Notes: generated by a model from the letters alone, not told the origin. 64,000 nucleotides of DNA from Verrucomicrobiia bacterium (GCA_030425485.1 JAUIAM010000002.1:1-64000), one strand, 5' to 3'. Positions 25,967 to 35,594 are shown, counted from the stretch's first letter. Program-made: numbers and translations.

Positions 25967-28445
25967 GGGCGAACGAGGGGTATTTGGAGAGGATGCGCTC
26001 GATCATTTTCCCGACAGACTGCCTGTAGTTAAGGAGTGCCTGAGGATCCGCGTTGTAGCTATTGATCGCAGTTGCGACATTAGCAGGAACCGCACTGAGT
26101 GACTTGGCTGCTTCCAATAGCTCATCATCACTACCACTTTCCTCAAGATCGTCGATCAATGCCCTCAGCATCACGAGATATTCATAGTCCTCGAGGCCGT
26201 CCCGGAGGTTCTCAAGTCGAAGCGATGGATAAATATCCCCGTCAGGTGCCGGGTACAGAAAGTTGCCCATACCATTTCGCCATTTGCGCTTACCTGTGCT
26301 GATACTGTATATATAGGGACGCCATTCCGCATCTGGCCACGCATCACGGATGTCCATATTTGTTTCCCACTCACGGTTTATGCTCCAGTAGAGAATACCG
26401 TCGATGTCATACATGTAGCTCAGGGTCATGATAATGCGATTATCAAAGACCGGGTAGTCCAAAAAGAAGTTGGGCATCGGATGATGGGGGTCGTCCGCGG
26501 CATACCACCATATTTCACAGCCATCCTCCCTTAACTCCTCCAGTACGGCAAGGTCATCATCATCCACAAAATAATGAAAGATAGGGACCCATACGTTATA
26601 CAGGCCGCGCAACTCGGGTATAGGAAACGATGTTTGCATCATCTTGAGCTCAGGGTATCGCTCGGAAAGCATTTCAACTGCCTGCCTTGCGGCCGGAAGA
26701 CTACGCTTCATATGGTGTGACAACTCATCGGCTCCATAGAAGTAGAGTTCGTCCATCATACCCATGTCTTCCGCTGTCTGGATTAAGGAATCGTACTCCT
26801 CAATCTGCTTGCGCAGTGCGTCTCCCTCCAGGACATCACCTCCCCACCCTTTGATGGTAAAGAAGTTGGTCCGGTCTTTCAGCTCTTCCAGCAGGCCAGG
26901 CTCAGGCTCCATCGGTTTTCGGGTATAGATATTGTTTGGGGCAATCCTATACCGCAGAAGAAAATCGTATATTCTCATTTTTTGGGCGTCTGATAACTCC
27001 CCCAAGCCATACCAATCCGCATAAAAATGCTCGAAGAAGGAGAACGCAACGGGGAGCGAGCCTTTCACCGGGAGGGTAAAACCAAACACGTTTACCGTGA
27101 CCGGGATTTCATCACTGAAGCCTTCTGACCCAACTGTTACCACTCCGCGATATTCTCCAGGTGGTGTACCCGGCTCAATATATAGGCGAATGTAAACGGG
27201 CGTGAAGTCACCGGCCTTAACCTGAAAATCCCATTCTTCCTCGATAATTGCGTCTGGAATGGCGCCCACAAAATCCACGGCGATGTCGGGTGCCTCGGTC
27301 GTTATCGATTTAATCCAACCCCATTGAAACGAATCGGAACTCAAGGTGTTGCCCTCAGCGTCATAGAAATCCGACACCTCTACGTAGACATCCTCCGATC
27401 CAAAGTCGGGATTACCCACCACTAAAACCTGGAACCCTTCATATTCGCTCCCAGCAGCGCTTATCTCCACATCCCCAAGCTCAACTTCAGCGATTGTCTC
27501 GATAAAATTAGCACGCTTATCGATTCTCGTGCTTGTGGGTATGCTAACGAGGTAAAAAGGCGCATCTGCAGATGCCACTCTTTGATCGAAAACCTCGCGA
27601 TAATACGCATCCAGTTCATTTTCCCGCACCTGCTCTTGCGCCGCGAGCTCGGCATTATACTCCTGCAATTTCAGTGTATAGTCCGCCAGCGCCTCCTGCC
27701 ATCGCGTACGAGCCTCCCTACTCGCGTCAATCGCATTACCCTGGAAGATCGTAATCTCGTCGATCAATCCTTGGAATCCAAATGCAGGGGCTCCGTCAGA
27801 CCGAGCCCCTTCACCGATATGCATGGGCCAATCATTCCTCAATAATTGAGGCAGCTCATTCCCAGTTGCCTGCCCACTTACGGACATTTCTTCCCCATTT
27901 AGGACTATCCGCACTTCACCATCTTTGAAGTGAATGTATATCTCATACCATACGTCTTCGTGAAGCACCTTAGATGTGGTGTAAACAAGCCACGCCCCAG
28001 TTGCATCCATAGCCTTGAACTCGATCTTCCCATCCCGAATACCAGCATAGTAATTGATCTGATCCGGATCTACACCACGAGCACCCTTCCACAAAATTGT
28101 TCGGTAGCTTCCGACACGAGAAGGCTTTATCACACAGTAAATGGTAAAATCATCCCCAAGATCGGGGGCAAGGTCCGGCTCCACAACCAGGGATAGCCCA
28201 GGTCCCTCAAAAGAAATAGCATCACCAAAGAGTCCTGGTACCAGCAGCTCGGCATTGTTCATTCCGCTCAGCTTTGCATCAGCATAGCCTGTCTGGTCAG
28301 CAACCCAGCCACCTTCTTCAATCGCATTGAATGACCAGTGGGAGATTTCGCTGCCTGAAGCAGGAGACACAGCGAACCCAAGCATGACAGAAGCCATCCC
28401 AAGGGAGAGGCGGGTTGTTGTATTCAGTCTTTTCATCTTCGTCAT
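25959..28445 (-). CDS. secreted LamG-domain protein with DUF4091 glycosidase-like region
   Basis: An 828-residue exported protein. A signal peptide runs through LSLGMASVMLGFAVSPASGS. Residues ~30-245 form a LamG/concanavalin-like domain (ISHWSFNAIEEGGWVADQTG, LINEITIF-like end). After a coiled segment (~250-290) comes a beta-sandwich. From ~450 there is a TIM-barrel-like region with SFFEHFYADWYGLGEL, YFYGADELSHHMKR and YDIDGILYWSINREWE. The final IYPSLRLENLRDGLEDYEYL is the DUF4091 signature found next to GH123-like catalytic domains. It may act on N-acetylgalactosamine-containing or related glycans, which is inference. It is third in the run starting at 32596, 19 bases after the partner gene, and overlaps the next gene by 8 bases. 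Confidence 0.85.
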   Translation of the reverse strand: MTKMKRLNTTTRLSLGMASVMLGFAVSPASGSEISHWSFNAIEEGGWVADQTGYADAKLSGMNNAELLVPGLFGDAISFEGPGLSLVVEPDLAPDLGDDFTIYCVIKPSRVGSYRTILWKGARGVDPDQINYYAGIRDGKIEFKAMDATGAWLVYTTSKVLHEDVWYEIYIHFKDGEVRIVLNGEEMSVSGQATGNELPQLLRNDWPMHIGEGARSDGAPAFGFQGLIDEITIFQGNAIDASREARTRWQEALADYTLKLQEYNAELAAQEQVRENELDAYYREVFDQRVASADAPFYLVSIPTSTRIDKRANFIETIAEVELGDVEISAAGSEYEGFQVLVVGNPDFGSEDVYVEVSDFYDAEGNTLSSDSFQWGWIKSITTEAPDIAVDFVGAIPDAIIEEEWDFQVKAGDFTPVYIRLYIEPGTPPGEYRGVVTVGSEGFSDEIPVTVNVFGFTLPVKGSLPVAFSFFEHFYADWYGLGELSDAQKMRIYDFLLRYRIAPNNIYTRKPMEPEPGLLEELKDRTNFFTIKGWGGDVLEGDALRKQIEEYDSLIQTAEDMGMMDELYFYGADELSHHMKRSLPAARQAVEMLSERYPELKMMQTSFPIPELRGLYNVWVPIFHYFVDDDDLAVLEELREDGCEIWWYAADDPHHPMPNFFLDYPVFDNRIIMTLSYMYDIDGILYWSINREWETNMDIRDAWPDAEWRPYIYSISTGKRKWRNGMGNFLYPAPDGDIYPSLRLENLRDGLEDYEYLVMLRALIDDLEESGSDDELLEAAKSLSAVPANVATAINSYNADPQALLNYRQSVGKMIERILSKYPSFAHE

Positions 28446-28464
28446 TAAATTACCGAAACCTTAT

Positions 28465-29268
28465 CTAGCGCTTCTTCCCGCTTACGGATTTACTCTGCTT
28501 TTGCGGATTGATGTAGCGCGCATCTTCCGTCATGAGACGGACCTGAAGAGCACCGTTTTCTTTGTTATGGACAAAGAAGCATGTCGCACGGATGCCATCG
28601 AAAACGCTAATTCTTCTCGTAAGATAGTCATACCCCTGTCTTCCCTCTTGAGTATGGGCCACAAGGACCTTCATCGAGCGACCCTCATTCTCCCCCAAGT
28701 TCACCATATGCGAAGAGTACGGCTGAACGGTATAGGCCTGGTCATTGATTCTAACGATTATTTCAAATTCTGCGAAGTTAACCAGTCGGATTGAGTTCGC
28801 TGGGAAAGCCTCAAGTCCTTCATCAAATGCCAAAGCCCGATAGTCATTGTTGAGAAGGTCATCGGGAACCAAAACGATGAGCGCACGCGACATGGAACTT
28901 GGAATACTTATCCGACTGGATACCGGAGGGCTGTCGCCTTCAAGCTCAGGATTGAAAGGTCGCTTCAATAAAACGACTTCACGTCCACTCGTTAAATCAA
29001 AAGGCTGCGACCTGGCGCCATAAGGAATCAATAGTGGCTCCGTCGAGACCCCACCCTGCCACAAATAGAGCTCTGCTCCCTCAGGGAATTCATCGCCGCT
29101 TTCTAATTGGAAAAGTTCCGGCAAATCTACTCCCGAATCCCATATCATAGCAGACAGCTTCCCAGCCGGTTCAGATGACTGCCCTATGGCACGCAAGGGT
29201 AATGCCAGCCCTACCGCCATCAGGGCTAACAAAACAGTCGATAGAAAACACTGTCGTTTAGATTTCAT
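28465..29268 (-). CDS. exported partner protein of the GspK-like module (copy 1)
   Basis: A 267-residue protein with a signal peptide (MKSKRQCFLSTVLLALMAVG to about ALPLRAIGQ) and otherwise beta-rich sequence. No family name comes to mind. It is clearly related to the 310-residue protein at 60514-61446: both share a block FPxNSxRxVNF (here AFPANSIRLVNFAEFEIIV) followed by a strand ending in a Pro-containing turn and a hydrophobic segment. In both places the gene follows directly after a large GspK-like gene; here the two overlap by 11 bases. It is therefore a conserved companion, perhaps a periplasmic or pseudopilus-associated subunit. The C-terminus is very basic (QKQSKSVSGKKR). Confidence 0.8.
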   Translation of the reverse strand: MKSKRQCFLSTVLLALMAVGLALPLRAIGQSSEPAGKLSAMIWDSGVDLPELFQLESGDEFPEGAELYLWQGGVSTEPLLIPYGARSQPFDLTSGREVVLLKRPFNPELEGDSPPVSSRISIPSSMSRALIVLVPDDLLNNDYRALAFDEGLEAFPANSIRLVNFAEFEIIVRINDQAYTVQPYSSHMVNLGENEGRSMKVLVAHTQEGRQGYDYLTRRISVFDGIRATCFFVHNKENGALQVRLMTEDARYINPQKQSKSVSGKKR

Positions 29269-32200
29269 CTTCAGTCAGCCACCTAAAGGATATAATTTTG
29301 AATTTCCGCCCCATCTTCGCATTCGTGGCAGAAAGCGCAGGATCGTCCGGGCTTACCCACGGCATATTAGCCGGATCAACATACTCTGGCATTCGCTGTA
29401 CCACTGCCTCGCACCAGGCTCGGGCCTCCTCCGCATCATCTCCCCCAAATGGACTCGATACATCCCCGTAGGCGCGTATAATGAACGTATCAGATCGAAC
29501 AGATAAGTAGGGCCCGATCGCAGTGAGCACATCTGCCTGGGTCAGATCCCCCGGAGCACCCTTGCCCCTGAACCCGCTCATCCCTAAATCCGAATCACGC
29601 TTAACAGCCTCGGGAAAATTCCATGCCGGCTCGGCACTCAGCGTCGAGCCAAATCGCTGCTCGGGACGACCATCGGCATTCACTGAGGATCGGTCGATCG
29701 CAGCCTGCAAGGGCCCCCGAAGCGCGAGCTCAATATCGCTACCGGGTTTTCTGTTTACAAATTCTCCCAGCGAGCGAAAAGGCCCCCTCGCGCGAACTTC
29801 CTCTACGATAAGCTCAGCCAGCAGGCGAAGTTCGCTTGGGTCATCCCCTCCAGCATCAGTTGCATTGGAAATGGCACTGAACCCACGCCAGAACTCATCC
29901 TGCTCATCATCGCTAAGCCCTCCCATGGGAAAAGCAGATCGGAGAAATGCCGTCAGCTCAGGTTCCCCCTCAAATACGTCGTCCTCCCCGCCAGCCATTG
30001 ACGTCGTATCGGTGTAGGCAATATCGACTCCTTGATTTCCAGACAGAACTGCCATCCACGCCTCAACGGATGTAGAGTTAACATTGAATGCGCCATCGAC
30101 CATCAGGTAAGCTGCTGCCTGCTCTGGCTCTGCCAAGGCAGCCTCAATGTCAGGCGTAGCACTCTTGAAGGTTCCATGCATCCTTGGGTTGCTCATAGAT
30201 CCCGGGTTATTGATGTCGCCGGGAGCCAGCAGGGTGGAGAAAAAATAGTTATCCCATAGCGCGTTGTTCAAATGCCATGACAAATCCAGCCATACAGCGC
30301 TCGTCGAGCCTCCGTATCCATTACCACCGGAGCCGGTTTGCAGGACTTTGTCCGGGTCAATAAAGGGGTGAGCCCAGGAATTTCCAACTGCGTACGAAGG
30401 AGCGACGGAGTGGAGACTAAAATCCACATGCTGGAGTTCGGCTAACGAATGAAATGTCTCCCCCTGCCTAAGGGCATGAAACAAGGGCATGGCATAGCGC
30501 GGTGTATCTCCATCGAATCCAATGAATGCATCCGGCTCCCATAGATTCAGCTCATCAAACTGACTAAGCTGATAATCGGCCCTGGCAGCATAAAGATAGG
30601 ACGATGCAAAATGGCCACTATCTTGAAAGAAGGAGATATGCCGCGGTGCCCGCACATTAAAATGGGCAAGTGTGTTAACGGGACTATTCCTTGAATACGT
30701 TTCGTTTGAAGTCGAGCCCTTCAACCATATCAACTCTCTCACTTGCTTGTCGGTGCTCGTGGATAGAAACGTGGTCGGCGCCGAACCAAAGGGAGTCATG
30801 TAAGGCTGAACATGGACAAGGTTCTCGCCATCAGCGGAGAAAGGCTGGTCGGGATTCATCCGGTACAAGGCGATTGACCGATACAGTGACGGACTAGATA
30901 TCCTCAGTGTCGCAGGCGGCTCACCCGGATCTCGCGGCGGCACGACCAATGCTGGCTCCTGCCCGGCATCTGGTCTCACCCATGCATACGAATCTGAATT
31001 ATACCCCTCTGCGAGCAAGACAGGGTCTTCATCTGACGTAAAGTACTCCTGTATCTCGCCTAAAGTGAAAATCTTAATTTCACCCGGCTCAAAGCTGGTC
31101 TGAATCTCGAACTTCAAATCATTTAGACTAACGCCACGCAGTCCATCAGCATTCGGGGGCAGCAACCGGTTAATGTGGATTGCGCTGCTGCTACCACTCG
31201 CCTTCTCAAAGCTTTGTATCAAATCTACCCCATCAATCCGAATAGAAACCTGCGGGGTCAAATGTGACCCAGAGGAATTAAAGGATAGATAGCGGATAAC
31301 ATAACGCGCTTCACTAATCCGAGCGTCATACGGGTTTGCGAGAACAACGATGGGAGCCACCGTAAATCGCGCCAGTCCCTCTACCAAGGGAGCATTATAA
31401 TTATAAACCAGTCCCATCGATAATTCGGATGCGACAAGGACAGGCGTGACCCCATGCTCCGTCGTCCACCGCCTGTGGTAGAGACTGGGGTCCCAGCTGC
31501 CTGCATAGCGAAACGGACGACGGCGAAGGTTAAGTTCCGGATCATCTGGGTCTACTCTTAGATTCCAATAATAGTCGAGCAAGAGACTCCAGTACGGGCC
31601 CTGATCAAAAATGCGGGTGCCATAGGGACCAATTGATGAATCGGAGTCCCGCAGGGCGCGGGTTAAATCAATTTTCAGGCCACCATCCCTTACGTTTGTC
31701 AATACGCCCGCACTTGTCGTATTATAATCGAAGTAATGACTGCGGATGTCCTGCTCATTAACCGGTGAGCCGACCGCGTCCGCAACGAGTCTCATCTCAT
31801 TTGGGTTCACCAAACGTGTCAGCGCAGCGTCCCTTACATCAGCATCGCCATCACCAAGGAAGGACAAGCCCGCCATCTGCTCCGCACCATTCCTTAGAGG
31901 GGTTTTGACAGAAGCCCTGTAAGTAGATGAATCGGTGTCATCATTACGGTAGGGATTCGTGAGATTTACCTTGGCCTTTACGCCTTCATCTCCGACCCAA
32001 TAGGCAAAGTGGCCGATGCTCGACGCATTCTCTCCCGCTACGCGGATTTTAGGGACACGAACGGACTCGACAGCGCTACCGGCCCCGACGAGTTCAACCA
32101 AATCATTTGCGTTTGCCGGCAGCGGATCCGTCACAGAGGGAATGGTCGCTGCGCCATCCGCACCAGCAGGCCAGGAAACCAACCAATCGACAGGTCCTAG

Positions 32201-32596
32201 ATCATCATCGCTCCGCCATACTCCGGTCCAAAATTGCTTGTCAGGATGTACGTCGGCCAAAATATCCGCCTGTGCCGTAATGCGCTGATCCGGCCCAGCC
32301 AACTCCTGAAGTTGCCCCAATGCCATCATGAGCCCCAGATAGGCATTCTGGCGCGCTTGAATGTTTTTGGAAGCAACAGTCGAAGCCTGCATATCTACCT
32401 GAATGAGGCTCGTTAACCCCAAGATTAGCACCAGCAAAAAGGCCATCAACCCCAATGCCACCACGAGGGCAAAGCCACGCGCACTTGAGCTCACCCTGCT
32501 GATACACACTGCCCCCTTTAGACCCGCATCCGGTCGAGTCCGTAACTTAGCTTCACGAGTATGTTTGTTCGGAGGCATGGTATCAAAGATTTGCAT
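29258..32596 (-). CDS. large GspK-like / Verru_Chthon cassette A-like prepilin-type protein (copy 1)
   Basis: A 1112-residue protein. After 40 residues comes GFALVVALGLMAFLLVLILG, a prepilin-like leader and membrane segment lacking the Glu at +5, as in the type II secretion minor pseudopilin GspK. A long body follows with a conserved block AYWVGDEGVKA near residue 207. Near the C-terminus come WDNYFFSTLL, GAFNVNSTSVEAW, VRARGPFRSLGEFVNR and RSDTFIIRAYGD. The last two resemble the DNA-uptake/helix-hairpin and terminal strand regions of GspK proteins. The end FRWLTEDEI is shared with the copy at the right edge. It is probably membrane-anchored with the body outside, and is a large Verrucomicrobia-specific version of a secretion tip protein. 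It heads a seven-gene run including carbohydrate enzymes. Confidence 0.85.
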   Translation of the reverse strand: MQIFDTMPPNKHTREAKLRTRPDAGLKGAVCISRVSSSARGFALVVALGLMAFLLVLILGLTSLIQVDMQASTVASKNIQARQNAYLGLMMALGQLQELAGPDQRITAQADILADVHPDKQFWTGVWRSDDDLGPVDWLVSWPAGADGAATIPSVTDPLPANANDLVELVGAGSAVESVRVPKIRVAGENASSIGHFAYWVGDEGVKAKVNLTNPYRNDDTDSSTYRASVKTPLRNGAEQMAGLSFLGDGDADVRDAALTRLVNPNEMRLVADAVGSPVNEQDIRSHYFDYNTTSAGVLTNVRDGGLKIDLTRALRDSDSSIGPYGTRIFDQGPYWSLLLDYYWNLRVDPDDPELNLRRRPFRYAGSWDPSLYHRRWTTEHGVTPVLVASELSMGLVYNYNAPLVEGLARFTVAPIVVLANPYDARISEARYVIRYLSFNSSGSHLTPQVSIRIDGVDLIQSFEKASGSSSAIHINRLLPPNADGLRGVSLNDLKFEIQTSFEPGEIKIFTLGEIQEYFTSDEDPVLLAEGYNSDSYAWVRPDAGQEPALVVPPRDPGEPPATLRISSPSLYRSIALYRMNPDQPFSADGENLVHVQPYMTPFGSAPTTFLSTSTDKQVRELIWLKGSTSNETYSRNSPVNTLAHFNVRAPRHISFFQDSGHFASSYLYAARADYQLSQFDELNLWEPDAFIGFDGDTPRYAMPLFHALRQGETFHSLAELQHVDFSLHSVAPSYAVGNSWAHPFIDPDKVLQTGSGGNGYGGSTSAVWLDLSWHLNNALWDNYFFSTLLAPGDINNPGSMSNPRMHGTFKSATPDIEAALAEPEQAAAYLMVDGAFNVNSTSVEAWMAVLSGNQGVDIAYTDTTSMAGGEDDVFEGEPELTAFLRSAFPMGGLSDDEQDEFWRGFSAISNATDAGGDDPSELRLLAELIVEEVRARGPFRSLGEFVNRKPGSDIELALRGPLQAAIDRSSVNADGRPEQRFGSTLSAEPAWNFPEAVKRDSDLGMSGFRGKGAPGDLTQADVLTAIGPYLSVRSDTFIIRAYGDVSSPFGGDDAEEARAWCEAVVQRMPEYVDPANMPWVSPDDPALSATNAKMGRKFKIISFRWLTEDEI

Positions 32597-32702
32597 ATCT
32601 AAACATATTGCAATTCAGACAGATGGAGAATTTCAGGCGCACTGGCCAAGTGCATAGGTCTGATATAAAGGCGGTTTAAAGTGGAGAGGCAATGCATTAG
32701 GA

Positions 32703-32715
32703 TGTTAACTGTTAA
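32703..32715. promoter_or_regulatory. TGTTAA-C-TGTTAA repeat, candidate operator
   Basis: TGTTAACTGTTAA is two TGTTAA units with one base between, containing the palindrome GTTAAC. It sits 107 bases upstream of the GspK-like gene. The sequence TGTTAACTGTT also occurs, inverted, just upstream of the LacI-type gene, which points to that regulator. Confidence 0.5.
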
Positions 32716-32772
32716 TTTGAACTGTCCTATTGACTGGCATTTCTACTCATCGATACACACATCCCGTCTGGT

Positions 32773-32796
32773 GGGCCGCCGGCTTGTCGGCGGCCC
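32773..32796 (-). terminator. GC-rich 9 bp hairpin after the FGE-like PEP-CTERM gene
   Basis: GGGCCGCCG (32773-32781) pairs perfectly with CGGCGGCCC (32788-32796) around a six-base loop. It lies about 110 bases downstream of the stop at 32905 on the minus strand and before the next gene. No T-run follows, so intrinsic termination is not certain, but it could separate the two transcripts. Confidence 0.45.
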
Positions 32797-32904
32797 AAGC
32801 AATAGCGAATTCACCTATGTACGATGGAATGTACGGGTAGACAAAAAAACCACGACGCTGACGCACTACAGATTGAACCGCATGAGCATGCTCGCGGTTA
32901 GATA

Positions 32905-33927
32905 TTATTCGTTGTCTCCCTTGCCTGGAGCGTTCAACGCCCTGCGTCTCCGCATCATCGCAACACCAGCAAGGGTGAGCATACCCAGGGTCAGCCCGGT
33001 GCTCGAAGCCTCAGGAATAACAACGGTCATGCGAAAGCCGCCTTGACGAACTGCCGTATCAACAGAATCCGCAGTTCTAAATTGCGCCCCTAGGGTACTT
33101 GCATTGTGGGTATACGAAGTACTACGGCGCACACGGTTAACACCATCTACGATGGTGTCCATACGCTCGAACAGATTACCTTCCTGGTCAAATGTACCGT
33201 AATAATTGCTGCTATCGACGTAGGAACCCACTGCCGTCATAATACCGACCTGGTTGCCATAGTTGGCAGCGTTGCTTCCTCCCGGGGGGATCTCAGCGGC
33301 TGGTGCCGTATTGCTTTGAGTACCGTATGCCCAGTAGCCGCCCGCTCCGCCATTTAGGGTCGGATCATAATAGGCCGCCTTGTACCACTCGTCTTCACTC
33401 GGGATATAATAAGTCGTGCCGACAGCAGCGGAGCGGGTTACTGAGGTCAAAGGAATACTAAGATCGTAAGCACCGCTTTCCGTAGATCCATTGCCCTGCC
33501 CATTGGTCATCCAGTTGGCAAAACGAACCATCTGACCGAAATCAACATAGTTAACGGGAAGTAAGGCGAATCCCGCCTTTGATGCATAAGTGTAACTCCC
33601 GTCACTGCCACTGCGCTCAATTCCGCCATGTCCCGAAGTGCCCATGTTAACATTGTACAAACCGTAGGGGTCCGAAGCCGCCTTCGCATTCAGGAATTGT
33701 ACGTATTGTGTATTTGTCACTAAATTTCTACCGATCGAGTAGTCATAGTTTACCGATCCATAAAGATTCCCGGTAGCAGGATCGGTCGCATTACCTGCAT
33801 TCCCCACAGCAACCGTCTCATAGTCAACGGGGGCTGCACTTATGACTGACGTAGACAACAAAGCCGCTCCAGTGGCTAGTATTATGCGCAAGAGCGCACG
33901 CGAATGTGTATTCCAATATTTAGTCAT
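32905..33927 (-). CDS. FGE-sulfatase (SUMF1-fold) protein with PEP-CTERM tail
   Basis: A 340-residue exported protein. A signal peptide runs through ILATGAALLSTSVISAA. Residues ~50-300 have the formylglycine-generating-enzyme fold as seen in surface proteins: NLVTNTQYVQFLNAKA, VNYVDFGQMVRFANWMTNGQ, YYIPSEDEWYKAAYYDP, and FDQEGNLFERMDT. The C-terminus IPEASSTGLTLGMLTLAGVAMMRRRR is a PEP-CTERM sorting signal. The catalytic cysteines of true FGE are absent, so it is probably a ligand-binding or structural member; such proteins are common in Verrucomicrobia and Planctomycetota. No sulfatase gene is visible in the window. A TGTTAA-type box lies about 100 bases upstream, suggesting control by the adjacent LacI-type regulator. 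Confidence 0.88.
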   Translation of the reverse strand: MTKYWNTHSRALLRIILATGAALLSTSVISAAPVDYETVAVGNAGNATDPATGNLYGSVNYDYSIGRNLVTNTQYVQFLNAKAASDPYGLYNVNMGTSGHGGIERSGSDGSYTYASKAGFALLPVNYVDFGQMVRFANWMTNGQGNGSTESGAYDLSIPLTSVTRSAAVGTTYYIPSEDEWYKAAYYDPTLNGGAGGYWAYGTQSNTAPAAEIPPGGSNAANYGNQVGIMTAVGSYVDSSNYYGTFDQEGNLFERMDTIVDGVNRVRRSTSYTHNASTLGAQFRTADSVDTAVRQGGFRMTVVIPEASSTGLTLGMLTLAGVAMMRRRRALNAPGKGDNE

Positions 33928-34024
33928 ATTCTTGAGGTGTTAGGGATTCTTCACTGAGAAACAGGTTTTTCTTGGTTTACTCCTCAATAATACGCTCCCG
34001 TTTTTAGCGCACAAGGAATTCCTA

Positions 34025-34038
34025 TGTTAAGTGTTAAC
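34025..34038. promoter_or_regulatory. TGTTAA-G-TGTTAAC repeat, candidate operator
   Basis: Two TGTTAA units with one base between them, 98 bases upstream of the FGE-like PEP-CTERM gene. It has the same architecture as the repeat at 32703. Binding by the LacI-type regulator encoded at 34206-35255 is inferred. Confidence 0.5.
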
Positions 34039-34205
34039 CAATCGCTGCTAAAACACATGATAGCACGGTCCCTCTCCCCTAGTGATCGACAGCGCCGCTA
34101 TTCAGCATGCGTGGCGTTGAAACCTGGCCGGTGAAAATGAAGCGTCACAGATGCCCTCGCCCTAAAAGGCCACCACTGCGGCAACTCAATGGTCGAGCAT
34201 CCCAA

Positions 34206-35255
34206 TCATAGGCTCTTGGGAGCGAGCGGTATTTCCCTGATACTCTTCCCCTCCTGAAATATACTGCGAAAGGCATGGGTGCGGCGCCTTCTCGGTAAGC
34301 CCCACTGCCCCTCCTTGACCATTCCACAAAGCATATGGACAGCCTCTGCTGCCATGAGTGACATGTCGGGAATAAGCCCGGTATCGTTACCATTCTGCGC
34401 AAAAAGGTGAACCACACCCAAGTTCTCAGGCACTCCGACCCCTATTTGCTTTAGCCAACTGCGGGCATCCGATTCAAAGATGATGATTACTTCGGGCTCC
34501 TCTGCCTTCAACCAACGCTGGAAGCCATCAATATTCCATTCGTATGAATCATACAGAGGCGGAACCCTTACCATATCGGCATGCCATTGCTCGTACAGCA
34601 AGAGGGATGATTCCGGTATATACTTAAGGAACTTGATTCGCTGCTTTGAGAATGCCAATCCGATGCGACGATACCCCTTGCTTCTCAGCCAGTCGTACAG
34701 TTCTAACAGGTCCTCGTGGTATTCACGCTCAATTCTATGGGTCGGAGGCCAATCCAAGGTTGTGCCAATTTCAACGGATGCAAACTGCGCCCAGTCGAAT
34801 TCAAGGCGAGCTGGGCTCCACTGAGTAAAGGGGGCCAGGATAAGGCCACGGAGCCCCCTCGCGATCAAGGTACGACTGACCGCCTTGTGCGTTCGCACAT
34901 CCCTTTCAACCGTTACATTCGTGAGGCCGTAGCCAAGCAAACTGGCAGCGTCCCTTGCGGCTTGATAAAGTAGATACACCGCAGGCGAATCGGGATAATG
35001 CTTATCTACCGGAACCTCACTCACATAGACCAAGGTCTCCTGAGCTCCCTCTTGGCCCATCTGCTTCCTTGCCCTCGTCAGAACCTTGGCCATCTCATTA
35101 TCTCTGACGTAGCCCATCTTTAGCGCTAAATCTAAGATTTTTTGACGTGTTTCCGGAGACACGCGCCCCATCCCACGAAGGGCCATTGAAACGGTGGCCG
35201 TCGAATATCCGCTTGCCGAGGCCAACTCTCGAATACTGGATCTGCGCTCGCCCAT
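34206..35255 (-). CDS. LacI family transcriptional regulator
   Basis: A 349-residue LacI/GalR-type regulator. Residues ~5-60 hold the helix-turn-helix and hinge: SIRELASASGYSTATVSMAL, then VSPETRQKILDLALKMGY. Residues ~70-349 form the sugar-binding domain, with DAASLLGYGLTNVTVERD, LIARGLRGLILAPF and YRRIGLAFSKQRIKF; the effector domain diverges from sugar-binding archetypes, so the ligand cannot be guessed. It sits between the FGE-like PEP-CTERM gene and the divergent epd-like gene. A CAGTTAACAG palindrome lies 13 bases upstream of its start, consistent with autoregulation, and related boxes occur upstream of neighbouring surface and glycosidase genes. Confidence 0.92.
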   Translation of the reverse strand: MGERRSSIRELASASGYSTATVSMALRGMGRVSPETRQKILDLALKMGYVRDNEMAKVLTRARKQMGQEGAQETLVYVSEVPVDKHYPDSPAVYLLYQAARDAASLLGYGLTNVTVERDVRTHKAVSRTLIARGLRGLILAPFTQWSPARLEFDWAQFASVEIGTTLDWPPTHRIEREYHEDLLELYDWLRSKGYRRIGLAFSKQRIKFLKYIPESSLLLYEQWHADMVRVPPLYDSYEWNIDGFQRWLKAEEPEVIIIFESDARSWLKQIGVGVPENLGVVHLFAQNGNDTGLIPDMSLMAAEAVHMLCGMVKEGQWGLPRRRRTHAFRSIFQEGKSIREIPLAPKSL

Positions 35256-35594
35256 AACAATGACAAACAGTTAACAGCCCGCGAAATGGCAACCCAAAAC
35301 TCACCGGTCCCCGCCGACATCGTCTGCGTGGCAAAGACTGCTTCGGCGCTGGAGAGACCTTCAGGCTTATCTCCCCATAGGCCCCACGCTTTTCCAACTG
35401 GCAAACAGGTAGTCGAAGCGGTCTAGCGTCTGGCGGTCTTCCATAAAAATGCCGCGCGGTGTCGGGTGATCATCCATGTGGCGAAAACAAATCGAATTAA
35501 CTGATCCGTCCTAACGAAAAGCATCGCGCTGATCCCTAAATGCCGGATAATATTTAAAATCGACCAAGGCGTGAAACTTACAGCTCTAGCGCAA
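35256..35594. other. divergent intergenic region between LacI-type and epd-like genes
   Basis: A gap of about 340 bases that must hold promoters for both flanking genes. Apart from the CAGTTAACAG box near 35268 I see no further motif. Open frames here overlap one another and look like chance. Confidence 0.5.
35268..35277. promoter_or_regulatory. CAGTTAACAG palindromic box upstream of LacI-type gene
   Basis: This 10 bp box contains the palindrome GTTAAC, and read on the minus strand gives TGTTAACTGTT, identical over 11 bases to the box at 32703. Its place just upstream of the regulator start suggests autoregulation. Confidence 0.5.

Larger units (their letters stand above)
32597..32904. other. 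308 bp intergenic region upstream of the GspK-like operon
   Basis: Lies between the GspK-like gene start and the 3' end of the PEP-CTERM/FGE-like gene; both are on the minus strand. It holds a TGTTAA repeat (32703) that may be an operator and a strong GC-rich hairpin (32773). No coding sequence is convincing. Confidence 0.6.
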
